This document shows positions 21,453 through 32,790 of a DNA stretch of 64,000 bases, in pieces (positions within the stretch are counted from its first letter, which is position 1; each line of letters begins with the position of its first letter). The notes under the pieces were generated by a model, which searched no databases, was not told where the DNA came from, and saw nothing but the letters and a program-made list of their open reading frames with translations. This DNA comes from Orientallactaga sibirica (Eukaryota; Chordata; Mammalia; Rodentia; Dipodidae). Location: positions 2,480,001 to 2,544,000 of the forward strand of contig JAEOAD010000603.1 in the NCBI GenBank assembly GCA_036365145.1, read 5' to 3'. The translations under genes were made by a program, and so were the position numbers.

Positions 21453-21726
21453 CCTTTTTTTTTTTTTTTTTTTTTTTTTGGAAAGAGACACAGAGAGAGA
21501 CAGAGAAAGAGGGAGAGGAAGACAGATAGAGATGGGCACGCCAGCAGCCTCTCAGCTACTGTGAATGAAATCCAGATGTGTGTGCCCCCTTGTGGTCAAA
21601 TGTGGCATTGCATCCTTTGCATCTGGATAAACGTGGGACTTGGAGATTGAAACAGCTGGAGGTTGGAACCAGCGTTCTTAGGCTTAGGAGGCAGGTGCCT
21701 TAACTGCTAAGCCGTCTCTCCAGCCC
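21453..21726 (-). repeat. tRNA-derived SINE, long form
   Basis: The reverse complement starts GGGCTGGAGAGACGGCTTAG at 21726. Compared with the short form it has a duplicated GGTTCCAA-type segment after the B-box and an extra body block with a GCAATGCCACATTTGACC motif. Flanking ACATATTGAT(C/A)CTTT direct repeats from 21443 and 21727 define the insertion. Confidence 0.92.
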
Positions 21727-23336
21727 ACATATTGATACTTTTATTTCAGTAAGCTGAAATATCAGGGATCTTAAGAGATAAACAATAGATTATACCATGA
21801 ATAAGTTCTATAGAAGTTCACTGGACATTCAATCTAGCCTAATTGGTGAAAAATTGACCAGGAGTCCAAAAATTGTGCTAAGCTCAAAAAATAATGTGAA
21901 CAGAATATAAGGGAACTGTGGCATACCCTAAAACGACCAAACATCCAGATCATGGGTATACCATAAGGGGAAGAAATCCACACCAGAGGCATTGAGAACA
22001 TATTCAACAAATTATTGAAGAAAAATTGTACAATCTCTCAAAAAAGAGTCCCATCTAGATACCAGAAGCTCACAGAACACCAAACAGACAGGACCAAAGA
22101 AGAAACTCTCCAAGTCACATCATAGTTAAAACTTTAAACAATGTAAACAAAGAGAGAATTTTAAAAGCAGCAAGAGAGAAACAACTCACTACATACAAAG
22201 GCAATTCAATCAGAATTTCCTCAGATTTCTCAATCGAAACCTCAAACCCAGAGGGGACTGGAATGAAACATTGCAAAGTCTAAAATCCATGTCTTCCAAC
22301 CTAAACTACTGTACCCAATGAAAGTATTTCTCATATTAGATGATGAAAGGAAAACTTTCCATGAGAAAGGTCAATTCTATGATTATATGAACACAAAGCC
22401 AAACCTGCAGAGAATACTCCTGAGAATACTCCACATAGAAGGCCAGACAACCAATCTCAAGAACCTACAAGAAGAAGATCACAATGACCAAAAATAGGAC
22501 AAGCTCAAAATCCTACAAAGCCCAAGAAAGCACCAAACCCCATAAGCACCCATCATAGCAAGGATTAAATCATACCTCACAGTTATAAACTTACACATTA
22601 AACAGTCTTAATTCACCCATCAAAAGACACAATTAACAGGGTGAATCAGAAAAAATGGACCTTTCTTTCTGCTGTCTTCAGGAAAGCCACCTCACCAATA
22701 AAGGCAGATATGTTCTCAGGGAGAAAGGATGGAAAATGATATTCCAAGCAAATGGAGATAAGACACAAGCAGTTACTACTGTATTAATATCTAAGAAAAT
22801 AAACTTCAATCAAAAGTAATGAAAAAGGGAAAAGAATGACACTTCATACTCATAAAGGAATCATAAATCTATATGCACCAAACACAGATACACCCAAAGT
22901 ATGTTTACAAACCTACTTGACAACAAAACAAAAATAAACACCAATACCATCATAGTTGGGAACTTTAATACTCTACTGTAATCAATAGACAGATCATCCA
23001 AACAGAAAATCAACAGGAAAGTAATAGAGTTCAACAACACTATAGATTAGCTAGACATAATGGACATCTACAGAACTTTTCATTTCATTACAACATGCAC
23101 ATTCTTCTCAGTAGCCCACAGAACCTTCTCCAAAATAGATCATATATTAGTCCATAAAACATGCCTCCATAAATTCAGAAAATTGATGGAACTTCGTGCA
23201 TCATATCATATCACAATGCTTTTAAGCTAGAACTTAAGCATAAGAGACACATCAGAAATTCCACTAGCTCCTACAGACAGAGCAACACACTTTTCAATAA
23301 TGAATGCATTGTGGAAGACATCAAAAAATAATTGCA

Positions 23337-23617
23337 GGGCTGGAGTGATGGCTTAGGAGTTAAGGCGCCTGCCTCCTAAGCCTAAGAACACTGGTTCCAA
23401 TCTCCAGTGGTTCCAATTTCCACGTCCCACATTTAGCCAGATGCAAAGTGACACAAGGGTGCAATGCCACACTTGACCACAAGGGTACACACACATCTGG
23501 ATTTTGTTCACAGCAGCTGAGACACTGCTGGTGAGCCCATCTCTGTCTTCCTCTCCCTCTCTCTCTCTCTGTCTCTCTCTGTGTCTCTCTCCAAAATAAT
23601 AATAAAATAATAATAAT
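23337..23617 (+). repeat. tRNA-derived SINE, long form, inside L1
   Basis: GGGCTGGAGTGATGGCTTAGGAG start. It carries the two-fold GGTTCCAAT repeat (23391-23420) and the GTGCAATGCCACACTTGACCAC block (23459-23481) diagnostic of the long form. Exact 10-bp duplication AATAATTGCA at 23327-23336 and 23618-23627. Confidence 0.93.
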
Positions 23618-23933
23618 AATAATTGCAAAATTCCTACAATTGAATAAAAATGAAAATAAAACTTACAAAACTTATGGGACACAATGAAGGCAGCCCTAAG
23701 GGGAAAATTCATAGCACTAAATGCCTTCATAACAACAACAGAGACATCCAAATTAACAACCTAACCATCCACCTACAGGTCTTGGAAAAACAAGAAGAAT
23801 CCAACTCCAAGAGCTCCATATGGAAAGAAATAATCAACATAAAAGTAGGAATTAATAAATTATAAAAAAAAAAAAAAGACAATTGGTGAAAGAATAGCTA
23901 GTTCTTTGAAAAAATAAACAAGCTTGATAAATC

Positions 23934-23956
23934 CTTGGCAAATTGGATCAAATGAA

Positions 23957-24003
<47 letters not shown>
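23934..24003. repeat. (GA)n microsatellite in L1
   Basis: GA dinucleotide run with minor interruptions, expanded inside L1 coding-derived sequence. Confidence 0.93.
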
Positions 24004-24006
<3 letters not shown>

Positions 24007-24315
24007 CTCCAATTAACAAAACCAGAACTGAAAAATGAGAGGTCACAAAAAACTTCAGTTAAATTGTTAGAATCATCAGGACATATTTCCAAAACCTCTA
24101 CTCCACAAAATCGGAAATTCTGGAAGTAATGGATGACCTTCTAGACACATACTACCTATGAAATCTAAACTCAGAGCAGATTAACCTCCTAAACAGACAT
24201 CACATTGAAGGAGATTGAAAAGTTAATTCAAAACCTCCCCAAAAGGAAAAGTCCAGGACCAGATGGCTTCTCGGTTGAATTCTATCAAACCTTCATGGAA
24301 GAACTAAAACCAGAT

Positions 24316-25270
24316 TAAGGGGACTTTTAGTCAAGATGGCATCTGCCTAACCTTGCCTCACCTCATGGGAAGTAAAGGCAAGACCCTTAAAGTTAAAGGG
24401 TCTAGTATGCTCCCAGTGGGAGGGTGTGGACAAGCAAAATAGGAAATCCACTGATTCCCATGCTCTTGGGCAGCCCACCAGTTCCCCAGTCTCCTGTGGT
24501 CCTAGCCACAGTCCCAACTGGCAGTAACTCCTGCACTAACCCCAGGCCAGTGGACTCACGCTAGCAGGCTAGGACCTTGGCCCCAGGCTTTCCTGCCATT
24601 GCACGGAGCTCCACAGATGTGCCTGTCCTGACCTTTCTGAAATCCCCATGTGATCATGACCCACTCCAGGCAGGTCCAGGCAGGTCTTCCTGAGCCCCAT
24701 GGGCTATCATCCATTTGCCATCCAAGTTATGCATAGTCTTCCTGAGCCCCACTCATCATCCTGGACCTATTGGTGGATCAGGTCTGGCCCTAGCCTTCCT
24801 GAGCCCCATGTGCTAACACCCATTCACTGGCCAGGTCCTGTATTAGCCTGCCTGAGCCCCATGGGCAATCACAGTTCCAGTTGCCACCCCCCAACCTCTG
24901 ATCAGGGACCCAAGGCAGCAGGCCAGGGTTCCTGACCTAGCCTTCCTGAATCACTCTCAGGAGATAGTTGTTCCAGCCCCCCCCCACCTCTGATCAGGGA
25001 CCTAGGGCAGTAGGCCAGTGTCCCTGACCTAGCCTTTCTGAGCCCCCATGCAACAGATCACAGTCCCAGTTGCCCAGTCCCTGCAGCATCCTCCCACCTC
25101 CAAACAGGGACCCAGGTGAGCAGGCCAGGGTCCCCAACTCAGACTTTCTGAACTCCACAGGCCATCACCCTCACACTTGCCACCCCCCATCCCAGGCCAG
25201 CAGGCTAGCATCCCACACCCTAGGCTTTCTGAACCATTGTGATGGGCAGACCACATCAAAAAAGGAATAG
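24316..25270 (+). mobile_element. L1 5'UTR with tandem GC-rich monomers
   Basis: GC-rich block abruptly different from its surroundings. It opens with GTCAAGATGGCATCTGCC (24332 on). AAGATGGC is the YY1-type site found at the start of many L1 5'UTRs. It then contains repeated units each starting like CCTTCCTGAGCCCCATGGGC at about 24631, 24686, 24738, 24794, 24847, 24941, 25033, 25142 and 25224, of 47-109 bp. Several units share CCTCTGATCAGGGACC and GGCAGCAGGCCAGGG sub-blocks. Murine L1 5'UTRs are known to be built of tandem promoter monomers; these have a different sequence. It leads into an ORF1-like start near 25270. Confidence 0.75.
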
Positions 25271-25467
25271 CATAAAAAATCAGATGCAAGTAAATCCAGT
25301 TAGACTGTCCTGTTCCACAATGTATGTCTCTAATCAAATCACAGAAGAGACAATAGGATATGAACCCCCAAATGAAGAGACAAGCTATGCAACCCTAGCC
25401 AAGCAAATAGCAGAACTAGCAGAATCTCAACAAAGAGCCATTAATTATATGAATGGTATCCTCAATA
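25239..25467 (+). pseudogene. L1 ORF1 N-terminal remnant (tentative)
   Basis: About 75 codons after the monomeric 5'UTR, with a Q-I-A-E-L-A-E-S-Q-Q-R-A-I-N-Y-M-N segment that could be a coiled-coil start, as expected for L1 ORF1p. The position between an L1 5'UTR and later L1 sequence supports ORF1, but I do not recognise a specific match. It is cut off at 25468 by a MaLR LTR. Confidence 0.5.
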
Positions 25468-25733
25468 GATCCAGGGAAGTTCCATAATGGCAGAAGAAGC
25501 TGGCCTGCTCTTAAAGAACCAGGCAAGAGAGAGAAGCAACCAGCCAAAAGCCACACTGCACAGCACACTTCAGGAACTCCAGCTAGGCACACTTTGCATA
25601 TCTTTAGATTGAAATCTCAAACCCACCTTAAGATCCACCCAGTGGCATTGCCTCCATCCAGGTAGATGCAGTTACAAACTACAAACTAATAAAACATTGA
25701 ATATATTGGGGGCCATCTATTCAAACTACCACA
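25468..25733 (-). mobile_element. MaLR-type LTR, truncated at its 3' end
   Basis: On the minus strand it starts TGTGGTAGTTTGAATAGATGG, like the copies at 48064 (plus), 49531-49913, 51140 and 61738-62087. It lacks the last 70 or so bases of the LTR beyond the AGATCCAGGG block. It joins L1 ORF1-like sequence on the left and late L1 ORF2 on the right, so several kb of L1 were lost around it. Confidence 0.82.
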
Positions 25734-27200
25734 CTGATCTAAAGCTATACTACAAAGCCATAGAAGGAAAAACAGCATGGTACTGGCATACAAACAGAAG
25801 TACAGATCAATGGAACTGAATGGAAGACCCAGACCTTACTGCAAGTAGCTATAGCTACTTGATCTTGAACAAATTTTCCAATAATGTAGACTGAAGAAAA
25901 GACAGTATCTTTAACAAATAGTGCTGGACAAATTGGATGATAATATGTAGAAAAATGAAATTAGATCCATATGTCTCACTATACACAAAAATCAACTGCA
26001 AATGGATTAAAGACCTCATTACTCTTCAACTATTTGAAGAAAAAGTAGTAGTTACTATCCATGATATAAGAATGGAGAAATACTTCCTGAACAAAACCAA
26101 GTAGCTCAGGAATTTAAATAATCTCTCAACAAATGAGATCTCATGAAGCTAAAAAACTTTTGCACAGACAGATATACCATAAACAGAGCCAATAAATTAT
26201 CCTCAGTATAAGAGAACATTTTCACCATCTATACCACTGACAGAGGTCTAATACCTAGAATGTACAAAGAACTCAAAACCAACCTAAACAATAAAAAAAA
26301 AATTCAAACAACCCAGTCTAATATTGGGGTAGATAACTGCATAAGGAGTTCTCAGAGGAAGAAATATAAATGACTAACACAGATTGAAGAAAATGTTCAA
26401 AAGCTCTATCAGGGAAATGTAAATTAAATCAACAATGAGATTCTACCTTACTCTAGTAAGGATGGCAATCATTATAAAATCAAATAACAATAAATGTTGT
26501 CCAGGATTTGGGGAAAGAGGAACCCTCATTCACTGTTGGTGGGAATGCAAACTTGTATAACCACTATTGAAATCAATATGGACATTCCTGAACAAGTTAA
26601 ATATAGAATTACCAACAGACCCTGTTATTCCCTTACTGGACATTGACCCTAAATGCCCCATGCTTCACTACAGACATACTTGCTCAACCATGTTTGTCAC
26701 TGCTCAATTCATTATAGCTAAGAAATAGAATCAACCCAGGTGCCCATCATTGAATGAATGGATAACAAAGTTGTCATACATATACACAATGGAGTTCTAT
26801 TAAGCAGTAAGAAAGAATGATACAATGAAATTTGTAGGAAAATGGATGGATTTAGAAAATACCATACTCAATGAACACATACAATCACAAAAAGACAAAT
26901 GCTACATGTTCTCACTCATCTGCAGCTTCTAACCTGGATCAGCTCCAGGGACAATAGGGATGGAAAGGTTTGGGGGGAGGGGAAGGAGACGTTGGGGTGA
27001 GAATAAACACAGAACTAAACTCAAAATGAACTGGTACCATAGTGACTTTTCTCCTTGAAAGTAGACTACCATGTGGAGAACAGGCAGGGGTAGAGCCCAT
27101 TTGGAAAGTAGGGGTTAGGGGGTTATCCCCTCGGCTTGTTGGCTAGCCAAGGAAACTCACCAGAAGTGATAAACAGGCAGTCTAGAAAAAAAGAGCTGGT
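25734..27200 (+). mobile_element. L1 LINE, late ORF2 and 3'UTR
   Basis: ORF2 from the CTGATCTAAAGCTATACTACAAAGCC block (matching 1855 of the first L1) through the C-terminal block near 26800-26930, then a short 3'UTR with GGGGGGAGGGGAAGG near 26970. It is probably the same element as the 5'UTR at 24316, separated by the LTR and a deletion. No frame longer than about 60 codons survives. Confidence 0.82.
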
Positions 27201-27204
27201 GAAT

Positions 27205-29145
27205 CTTTATAAAATACAGATTCTTTGAGAATTTATCTACTTGCTACATTTTACTTCTAGCTCCAAAACTGACAGCCCTTCATTAGTTAATTATGAGAAT
27301 ATGGACAAACTTTGTTCTGGAATGAGGCAGTACTGTTGGCCATTATCTCAATGCTAATAAAATAACAGTATATATTAAGTAATATATTAAACAGAAATAT
27401 ATATATTTTTTAAATTACATATTAATTTATTGGCCAAAATATTTTATTGTATCTAGAAATTCTTTGGACCCTAAGTCCATATTTCCACAGGAGCTATGAA
27501 TCAGTGTTTACTAATTCAGTTAATGATTTTCCTAGAATATTACTATGACTAGTAATTAGTCTCAACTCTATTTACCTGTTTGTATGGCCATGCATACTTT
27601 TTAAATGTTGCTGTGTCCTTTCATTTTGTCTATTGCTAAGGCCTGAACAATTCTTGACATATAGACTCTAAATAAATATTTATATATATGCAGTGATTGG
27701 AAGGGTGATGCAATTGTTCATTTTAGTGTGAGTGTAATTTCTGAAGCAAAAAATTAAAAAAAGGTACATTTCCATGAACAGAGAGAAGAAAAAGATTCCT
27801 TTAAGATAGGGATGTTGAAGAGCATTGCTTTCAGGATTTTTGTGTCTTGAAAAGGGACATGGTGTCCATGAAAGAAGAGAGGCAGTGAGATAAGAAGTAG
27901 CTCTAGTCAAGAGCCTCTGAGTTCGGACAGCTTTAGGGAGGTTGAAAGAAACACACTTTATCTTCCTTCAAATCCACGGGTGGTTTCCAGTTTTATCTTC
28001 CCTGCCTTATATTTGCTATATAAAAAGATGTTGAATATAATTCCTTTGTGCCTATGCTATCCTGGGTTTAGCACTCATTGCCTTCCCTCCTGGAAAACTG
28101 CCCAAATATGAAAACAGATGGTCACTCCATTTATAAAGTGCTATGATTTTTAGGCACAATATATTTTGCTAATTAGGACCATGGAAACTATGTTTAGTGA
28201 CCCTCCATTATTCATTCAAACTACATTGTCAACTTCCTATTACTTGGCAGTCAGTGTTTGTGAAGACAAGAAAGTGAAATGAAAATTCCCTGTATAAACT
28301 TCAAAACAATGAACCAAATAGTTTCTTTTTGTAAATATGTATGGACTCAGGACAGAAAATCACATCAGGTCCTTGTGATATTGACTCTTTACAGAGCTAA
28401 ATAATTAGATTGATTCCAGAGATTGGGGGTATGTAATGGATAAACATGTCTTTAATTTGTACTTAGAACAAGAAAAAAAGAAACTCTTGAAAGCTCTTGA
28501 CAATGTAGCTAGGAAAAACTTTTCGAGAAAAAGATGGGGGAAACAAGGTCTGAACCCCCATGCTTCATACATAGCCTCAAGTTTTTAGGACCCTAAACTC
28601 ATGCTTCTGAATTCCAAATCAGAGGCCTGCATGGGTTCTTTGCATGTGTAGTTAACCCTTTGCTGGCATAGATAAACTTTCTCTTTCTGGAGTAACAATT
28701 GTTGACGCTTAAGTCAAAACTTCATTTTTTAAATATTATATGCTTAAAATATATTCCCTTTGAAAGTATGTAATAATGCAAGTATTGTATGAGATAGTTA
28801 AATTAGTTCAAATATGAGCTTGGTTTAGAAAATAGTTCTTAGAAATTGTAATAATCAGACTTTGGATATAATTTCTTATTTATGACCTCCTGATCAGTAA
28901 AAATGAAATTTACTCATTCAATTTACCATACAGTTTTAAAAAGCCTATAGGAGCAAGTTTTAAAAGCATTTTTGCATAAGAATGCTAGATGTTTTTCTCG
29001 GACTCAATCTTTATCATTTGCAATTCCAAGCAAGTTTTGTTTACTGAGATAAGTGTGCTCATACTTTATAGCTTCAAAACAAAATATATCTTGCATATTT
29101 TTAATGTTTAAATTAACAGCATAAAGGTTTGCCAAAAGAGTTTCA
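27205..29145. other. unique AT-rich DNA, no gene recognised
   Basis: No coding block, tRNA or repeat boundary seen. Short TA-rich stretches at 27360-27430. Nothing that looks like an exon with splice sites and a conserved frame. Confidence 0.55.
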
Positions 29146-29250
29146 ATACCTGGAATGGTGGCTCACACCTTTAATCCCAGCACTCAGGAGGCAGAGTTAG
29201 GAGGATCACCATTGAGTTCAAGGGAGACGCTACCTTGGAAAAAAAAGGAG
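29146..29250 (+). repeat. B1-like SINE, 3' part lost
   Basis: Starts ACCTGGAATGGTGGCTCACACC, with the A-box region and CCCAGCACTCAGGAGGCAGAG at 29178-29198, then breaks off at about 29238 before an A-run. The orientation is sense. Confidence 0.85.
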
Positions 29251-30378
29251 GAGGGTTCAATAAATACTTCATTCTAAGTTTGTAGCAGAAAACTTACATT
29301 CAAATTAAGTTTATGGTTCTGGCAATGAAAAGAAGTGTGGTATAGGTCAGCTTTCCCTATTTTACCATAATTGACTGACTACAATAAAACACTTAACAAG
29401 ATTGTTCAACTTACTCCTGTATGTCTTATGTTGTTTGTTTTATTATATAGTTGTGTATTTGTATGGGCTTAAAATAGAAAAACAGTAAAATATAGCATTT
29501 TTCCATTTTAGATTGCATATATGATTCTCAATTAATAAGAAAATGAAAAAACTGGCATACCTCTCTAAAACAGTAGCACAATTTTATCTTGATAAATATA
29601 CTTAACAGTGGTGACCCGGTGCTATGCATATATGTGCATGTGAAGCCTGTAAAATTCCAGAAAAGCTTATCTTTGCAGTGTTTCAATTATAAAAATGAGT
29701 AAGTGGACAACGATATAGGTTTCCTTAACAGTGTTTTCTAAATATTCTTTCAGAAAGTTTTAATAGGTATGCAGTTAAAAGTAATTGTTTGGTTAACTGG
29801 AAATCTGAGTAATTATTTTATATTGTATCTTGAAAATTCACAGTTCATATCTCTCTAGCCACACTCTAACATTGCCTCTCTTCTGTTCTCCTCCCACACA
29901 CTTACTTTGTTCTCCCCCCCCTGCCTGACCACATTCTCATCATCTCTTGTTCCCATCTCCTCTTGGTTTTCGAACTCAATTTGTAACCCATATAGACTCT
30001 CACATATGATTATATATATTATTTTAAAAAACAACAACTAAATAGCCTGTCATTTAAAATGACAGCAGTGCTAATCAATCTTACCCAGTTAGTGAGAAGT
30101 GGCAGAAATAATGATGACCTCAAGACATTTTGCTTTTAGCAGGTACTAATGGTTGCAGAAAATGTGGAGTTCCTATATTAACTCTAAATTGTGTTTTTTT
30201 CTGAGAAAGCCATTAAAATGCCTATATTGCTTCAGTACACATTCATAGTGGCCAATGGCAACTAAATATTATTTTCTATTTGAGAAAAGAAAGGCAGTTT
30301 GAAGAATAACCCTAGATTTTTGTTGTTGTTGTTGACCAAAACCTTCTTTCAGACCAAATCTAGAGATGTAAGTTGGCT
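29251..30378. other. unique AT-rich DNA, no gene recognised
   Basis: No supported feature. A short C-rich run is at 29885-29925. The minus frame at 29855-30037 is composition-driven. Confidence 0.5.
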
Positions 30379-30392
30379 ACATGATTATCTTT

Positions 30393-30448
30393 CAAAACAA
30401 TTTTTACTTTTATTTATTTATTTGAGAGATGGAGAGAGAGACATACAC

Positions 30449-30494
<46 letters not shown>

Positions 30495-30642
30495 GGGGCA
30501 TTGGGATAACCAGCCACTGAAAACAAACTCCAGACACATGTGCCACCTTGTGCATTTGGCTTAAGAGAGTCAGGGAAAATTAAAACTGGGTTCTTTGGCT
30601 TGGCGGGCAAGCGCCTTAACTTCTAAGCCATCTTTTCAGCCC
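30393..30642 (-). repeat. tRNA-derived SINE with (GA)n tail
   Basis: The reverse complement starts GGGCTGAAAAGATGGCTTAG at 30642. The GA tract at 30430-30490 is its internal CT region on the other strand. Target duplication ACATGATTATCTTT at 30379-30392 and 30643-30656 is exact over 14 bp. Confidence 0.92.
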
Positions 30643-30919
30643 ACATGATTATCTTTTGAAAAAGTCTCTGTTTGAAGTGTTCCATTATGTGCCAAGAAGA
30701 TATCTGAGGCATTCCTAACCAAAGTGTGTGGACAGCATTTTCCAGTCTATTTTCTAAAACCTTTGTCCTTCTTACTTGAAAAGTGAAGCATAGAGCCTTA
30801 CTCTGAATAATTGGGGTTAATAAAATATACAAAAATTATAAATAACCATACACACCAGGATAAGACCCATTATTTTGCATGCTTACCTATGAAAATAATT
30901 TAAAAGAGAAACTATAACT
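30643..30919. other. no recognised feature
   Basis: Short unique stretch between two SINEs; only chance frames. Confidence 0.5.
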
Positions 30920-31121
30920 GGGCTACAGAAATGGCTCAGCAGTTAAAGTGCTTGCCTCCAAAACATAATGACCCAAGTTTGATTTCCCGGTACCCACATA
31001 AAGCCAGATGCACAAAGATGCTCATGCGTCTAGGGTTGTTTGCAGTGGTTGGAGTCCCTGGCATACCTATTCTCTCTATGTGCCTCTTCATGCAATTAAA
31101 TAAATAAAATATAAAAATAAA
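30920..31121 (+). repeat. tRNA-derived SINE, short form, directly before the CBR4 retrocopy
   Basis: GGGCTACAGAAATGGCTCAGCAG start, B-box-like GTTTGATTTCC, CCAGATGCACAAAGATG body and an (AAATAAAAT) tail ending against the 5' end of the CBR4-derived sequence. Confidence 0.87.
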
Positions 31122-31970
31122 GTGGCCTGGGCTCTTCCTGCAGATGTTTGTGTGACTGGAAGTTTGGAACTCTGGGGACTGCAGATAGGGACCACTACTC
31201 CTCCCTTCCCTTTAGTCTGTGACTCCGGGGTTCAAGATGGACAGAGTCAGTACCATTTTTCAGGCTCCTGGGGTATTGGGAAGGCAGTAACCCAGTTAAT
31301 TGCCCAGAAAGGCTACCGACTGGCGATGGTGGCCAGAGATCTGGAAGTGACCAAGACTTCTGCCAGCGAGATGGGAGGAAGTCACTTAACATTTAGCTAT
31401 GACATTGCAAAAACAAACAAACAAAAAAAAAAAAAACAGGACATTCACAATACCTTTGCAGAGATTGAGAAACATTTAGGTCAAGTAAATTTCTGGGTAA
31501 ATGCAGCTGGTAATACTAGGGATAGCCTTTTAGTAAGAACAAAAATGGAAGACATGCTGTCTCACCTTCAGACTAACCTGGTAGGTTCCATGCTCAAGTG
31601 TAAAGTGGCCTTGAGGACTATGCTTCAACAGCAGGATGGGCCCCTATTTAACATAGGGATTATAACGGGATTAAAAGACAATTCTGGCCAGAGTGTATAC
31701 AGTGCCAGCAAAGGAGGGTTGGTTGAATTTTCACGTGCCCTTGCTAAGGAGGTTGCAAGAAAGAAAGTAAGAGTGAACATTGATGCACCAGGATTTGTTT
31801 ATACAAATATGATGAAAAACTTGAACGAAGGACAGCTAAAGAAAAACATTCCTCTTGAGAGGTTTGGAGATCCCATTGAAGTGGCACATGAGGTCATTTT
31901 TCTGTTAGAATCACAGTATGTCACAGGACATGTTCTAGTTGTGGATGGGGGGTTGCAACTCATGATATAA
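31122..31970 (+). pseudogene. retrocopy of carbonyl reductase 4 (CBR4), long open frame, catalytic serine lost
   Basis: The parent is a mitochondrial short-chain dehydrogenase/reductase that acts as the quinone/3-ketoacyl-ACP reductase beta subunit with HSD17B8. The retrocopy CDS starts at ATG 31237 and ends at TAA 31968-31970, about the family's 237 codons plus an insertion. A one-base loss near 31259 puts the original ATG out of frame. The 282-codon open frame therefore begins inside the old 5'UTR at 31122. In that frame: an Rossmann glycine motif G-S-W-G-I-G (residues 48-53), N-A-A-G (127-130), Y-S-A-S-K with Tyr193 and Lys197, and a C-terminal V-D-G-G. Where the family has the catalytic serine (G-S-I-V-G) this copy has isoleucine, residue 180. 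An A-rich insertion of about 21 bases (31408-31438) adds a lysine/glutamine run. There are no introns. An active enzyme is unlikely. Confidence 0.9.
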
Positions 31971-32395
31971 TTGGAGATTACTTATTTACAGTGGTGGTTA
32001 GAGTCAGGACAAACTTTGTTGGCTACTATTCAGATGATCATACCTGCATGGATGACATTTTCCTGGGAAAAGTATGCTGATTTCTATCTTCATATGAGCA
32101 TGTCTCAAAACAGCATTTAAACAATTTTTTTTTATATAATAGTATAGGTCCATTTTTATAGGCTATAGAAATGTTTAGCATATAAACATTTTGCAAGAAA
32201 TATAAACCAGCATTAATTTATAAATTTTGTCTTAAAACTTAAAATAATTATGTTGTATAATTCTGATAATTTACTAGTATTAGGATGAATTTTCAAGAAG
32301 CTAACCTTCTGGGTCACCAAAATAAGAGTGTTATAGAACATTTATTAATTGCCAATACTTTATTAGCCCAGCTCTAGTTAAACTTTTCACTGTTG
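31971..32395 (+). other. probable 3'UTR of the CBR4 retrocopy, end not defined
   Basis: AT-rich sequence directly after the stop codon, with no repeat signature until the B1 at 32396. No convincing A-tail or target duplication is visible, so the 3' limit of the retrocopy is open. Confidence 0.4.
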
Positions 32396-32520
32396 TTTTT
32401 GTTTTTTTGAGGCAAGATTTCATGATATATCCCAGGTTGACCTCATCCTCAAACTGTATTTACTTGTATTCAGCCTCCCTGGTGCAGGGATTACATGTGT
32501 GAACCACCACACTCTGCTTA
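32396..32520 (-). repeat. B1-like SINE
   Basis: The reverse complement begins GCAGAGTGTGGTGGTTCACACATG and ends in CAAAAAAACAAAAAC. Diverged but about full length. Confidence 0.78.
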
Positions 32521-32659
32521 TTGTATTGTTAATGCATGTGTATAGGCAATAACTTTTTAAATAGGTTGGAAAAATAGAATCAGATAAAGACATGCATTTA
32601 GAGATGATTTCTTTCTTCATTTTCCCTGCTCCTCCTCCCTCCCTCTTCCCTTGCCCTTC

Positions 32660-32790
32660 TCTTCTTCTTTTTTTTTTTTTTTTTTCCTGAGGCAAGGTCT
32701 CATTCTGTAGCTCTTGCGGGCCTTGAATTCAGAACATTCCTTCTTGAGGTGAATGCTGGGAATATAGGTGTAACTCCCCATGCCTGGCTT
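32660..32790 (-). repeat. B1-like SINE with poly-T (tail) start
   Basis: The reverse complement begins AAGCCAGGCATGGGGAGTTACACC. It ends in an A-run (T-run at 32670-32685) that abuts a CT-rich stretch at 32620-32670. Confidence 0.8.

Larger units (their letters stand above)
21830..24315 (+). mobile_element. L1 LINE, inter-ORF region through ORF2 endonuclease and early RT, decayed
   Basis: Begins in the L1 region before ORF2 (21830-22620). It runs through the endonuclease domain (22630-23240, with the ACCTTCTCCAAAATAGATCATAT motif encoding an F-S-K-I-D-H-like site near 23127-23150), then ORF2 up to the GGACCAGATGGCTTCTC block (24258). Stops when a different L1 5' end begins at 24316. Split by a SINE at 23337-23617 and by a GA microsatellite at 23934-24003. 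All frames are broken. Confidence 0.85.

Noticed and set aside
24699..25337. Proline-rich plus frames and a 102-codon minus frame in the GC-rich block
   Set aside because: They are explained by the tandem monomers of the L1 5'UTR. The repeat period causes the recurrent residues.
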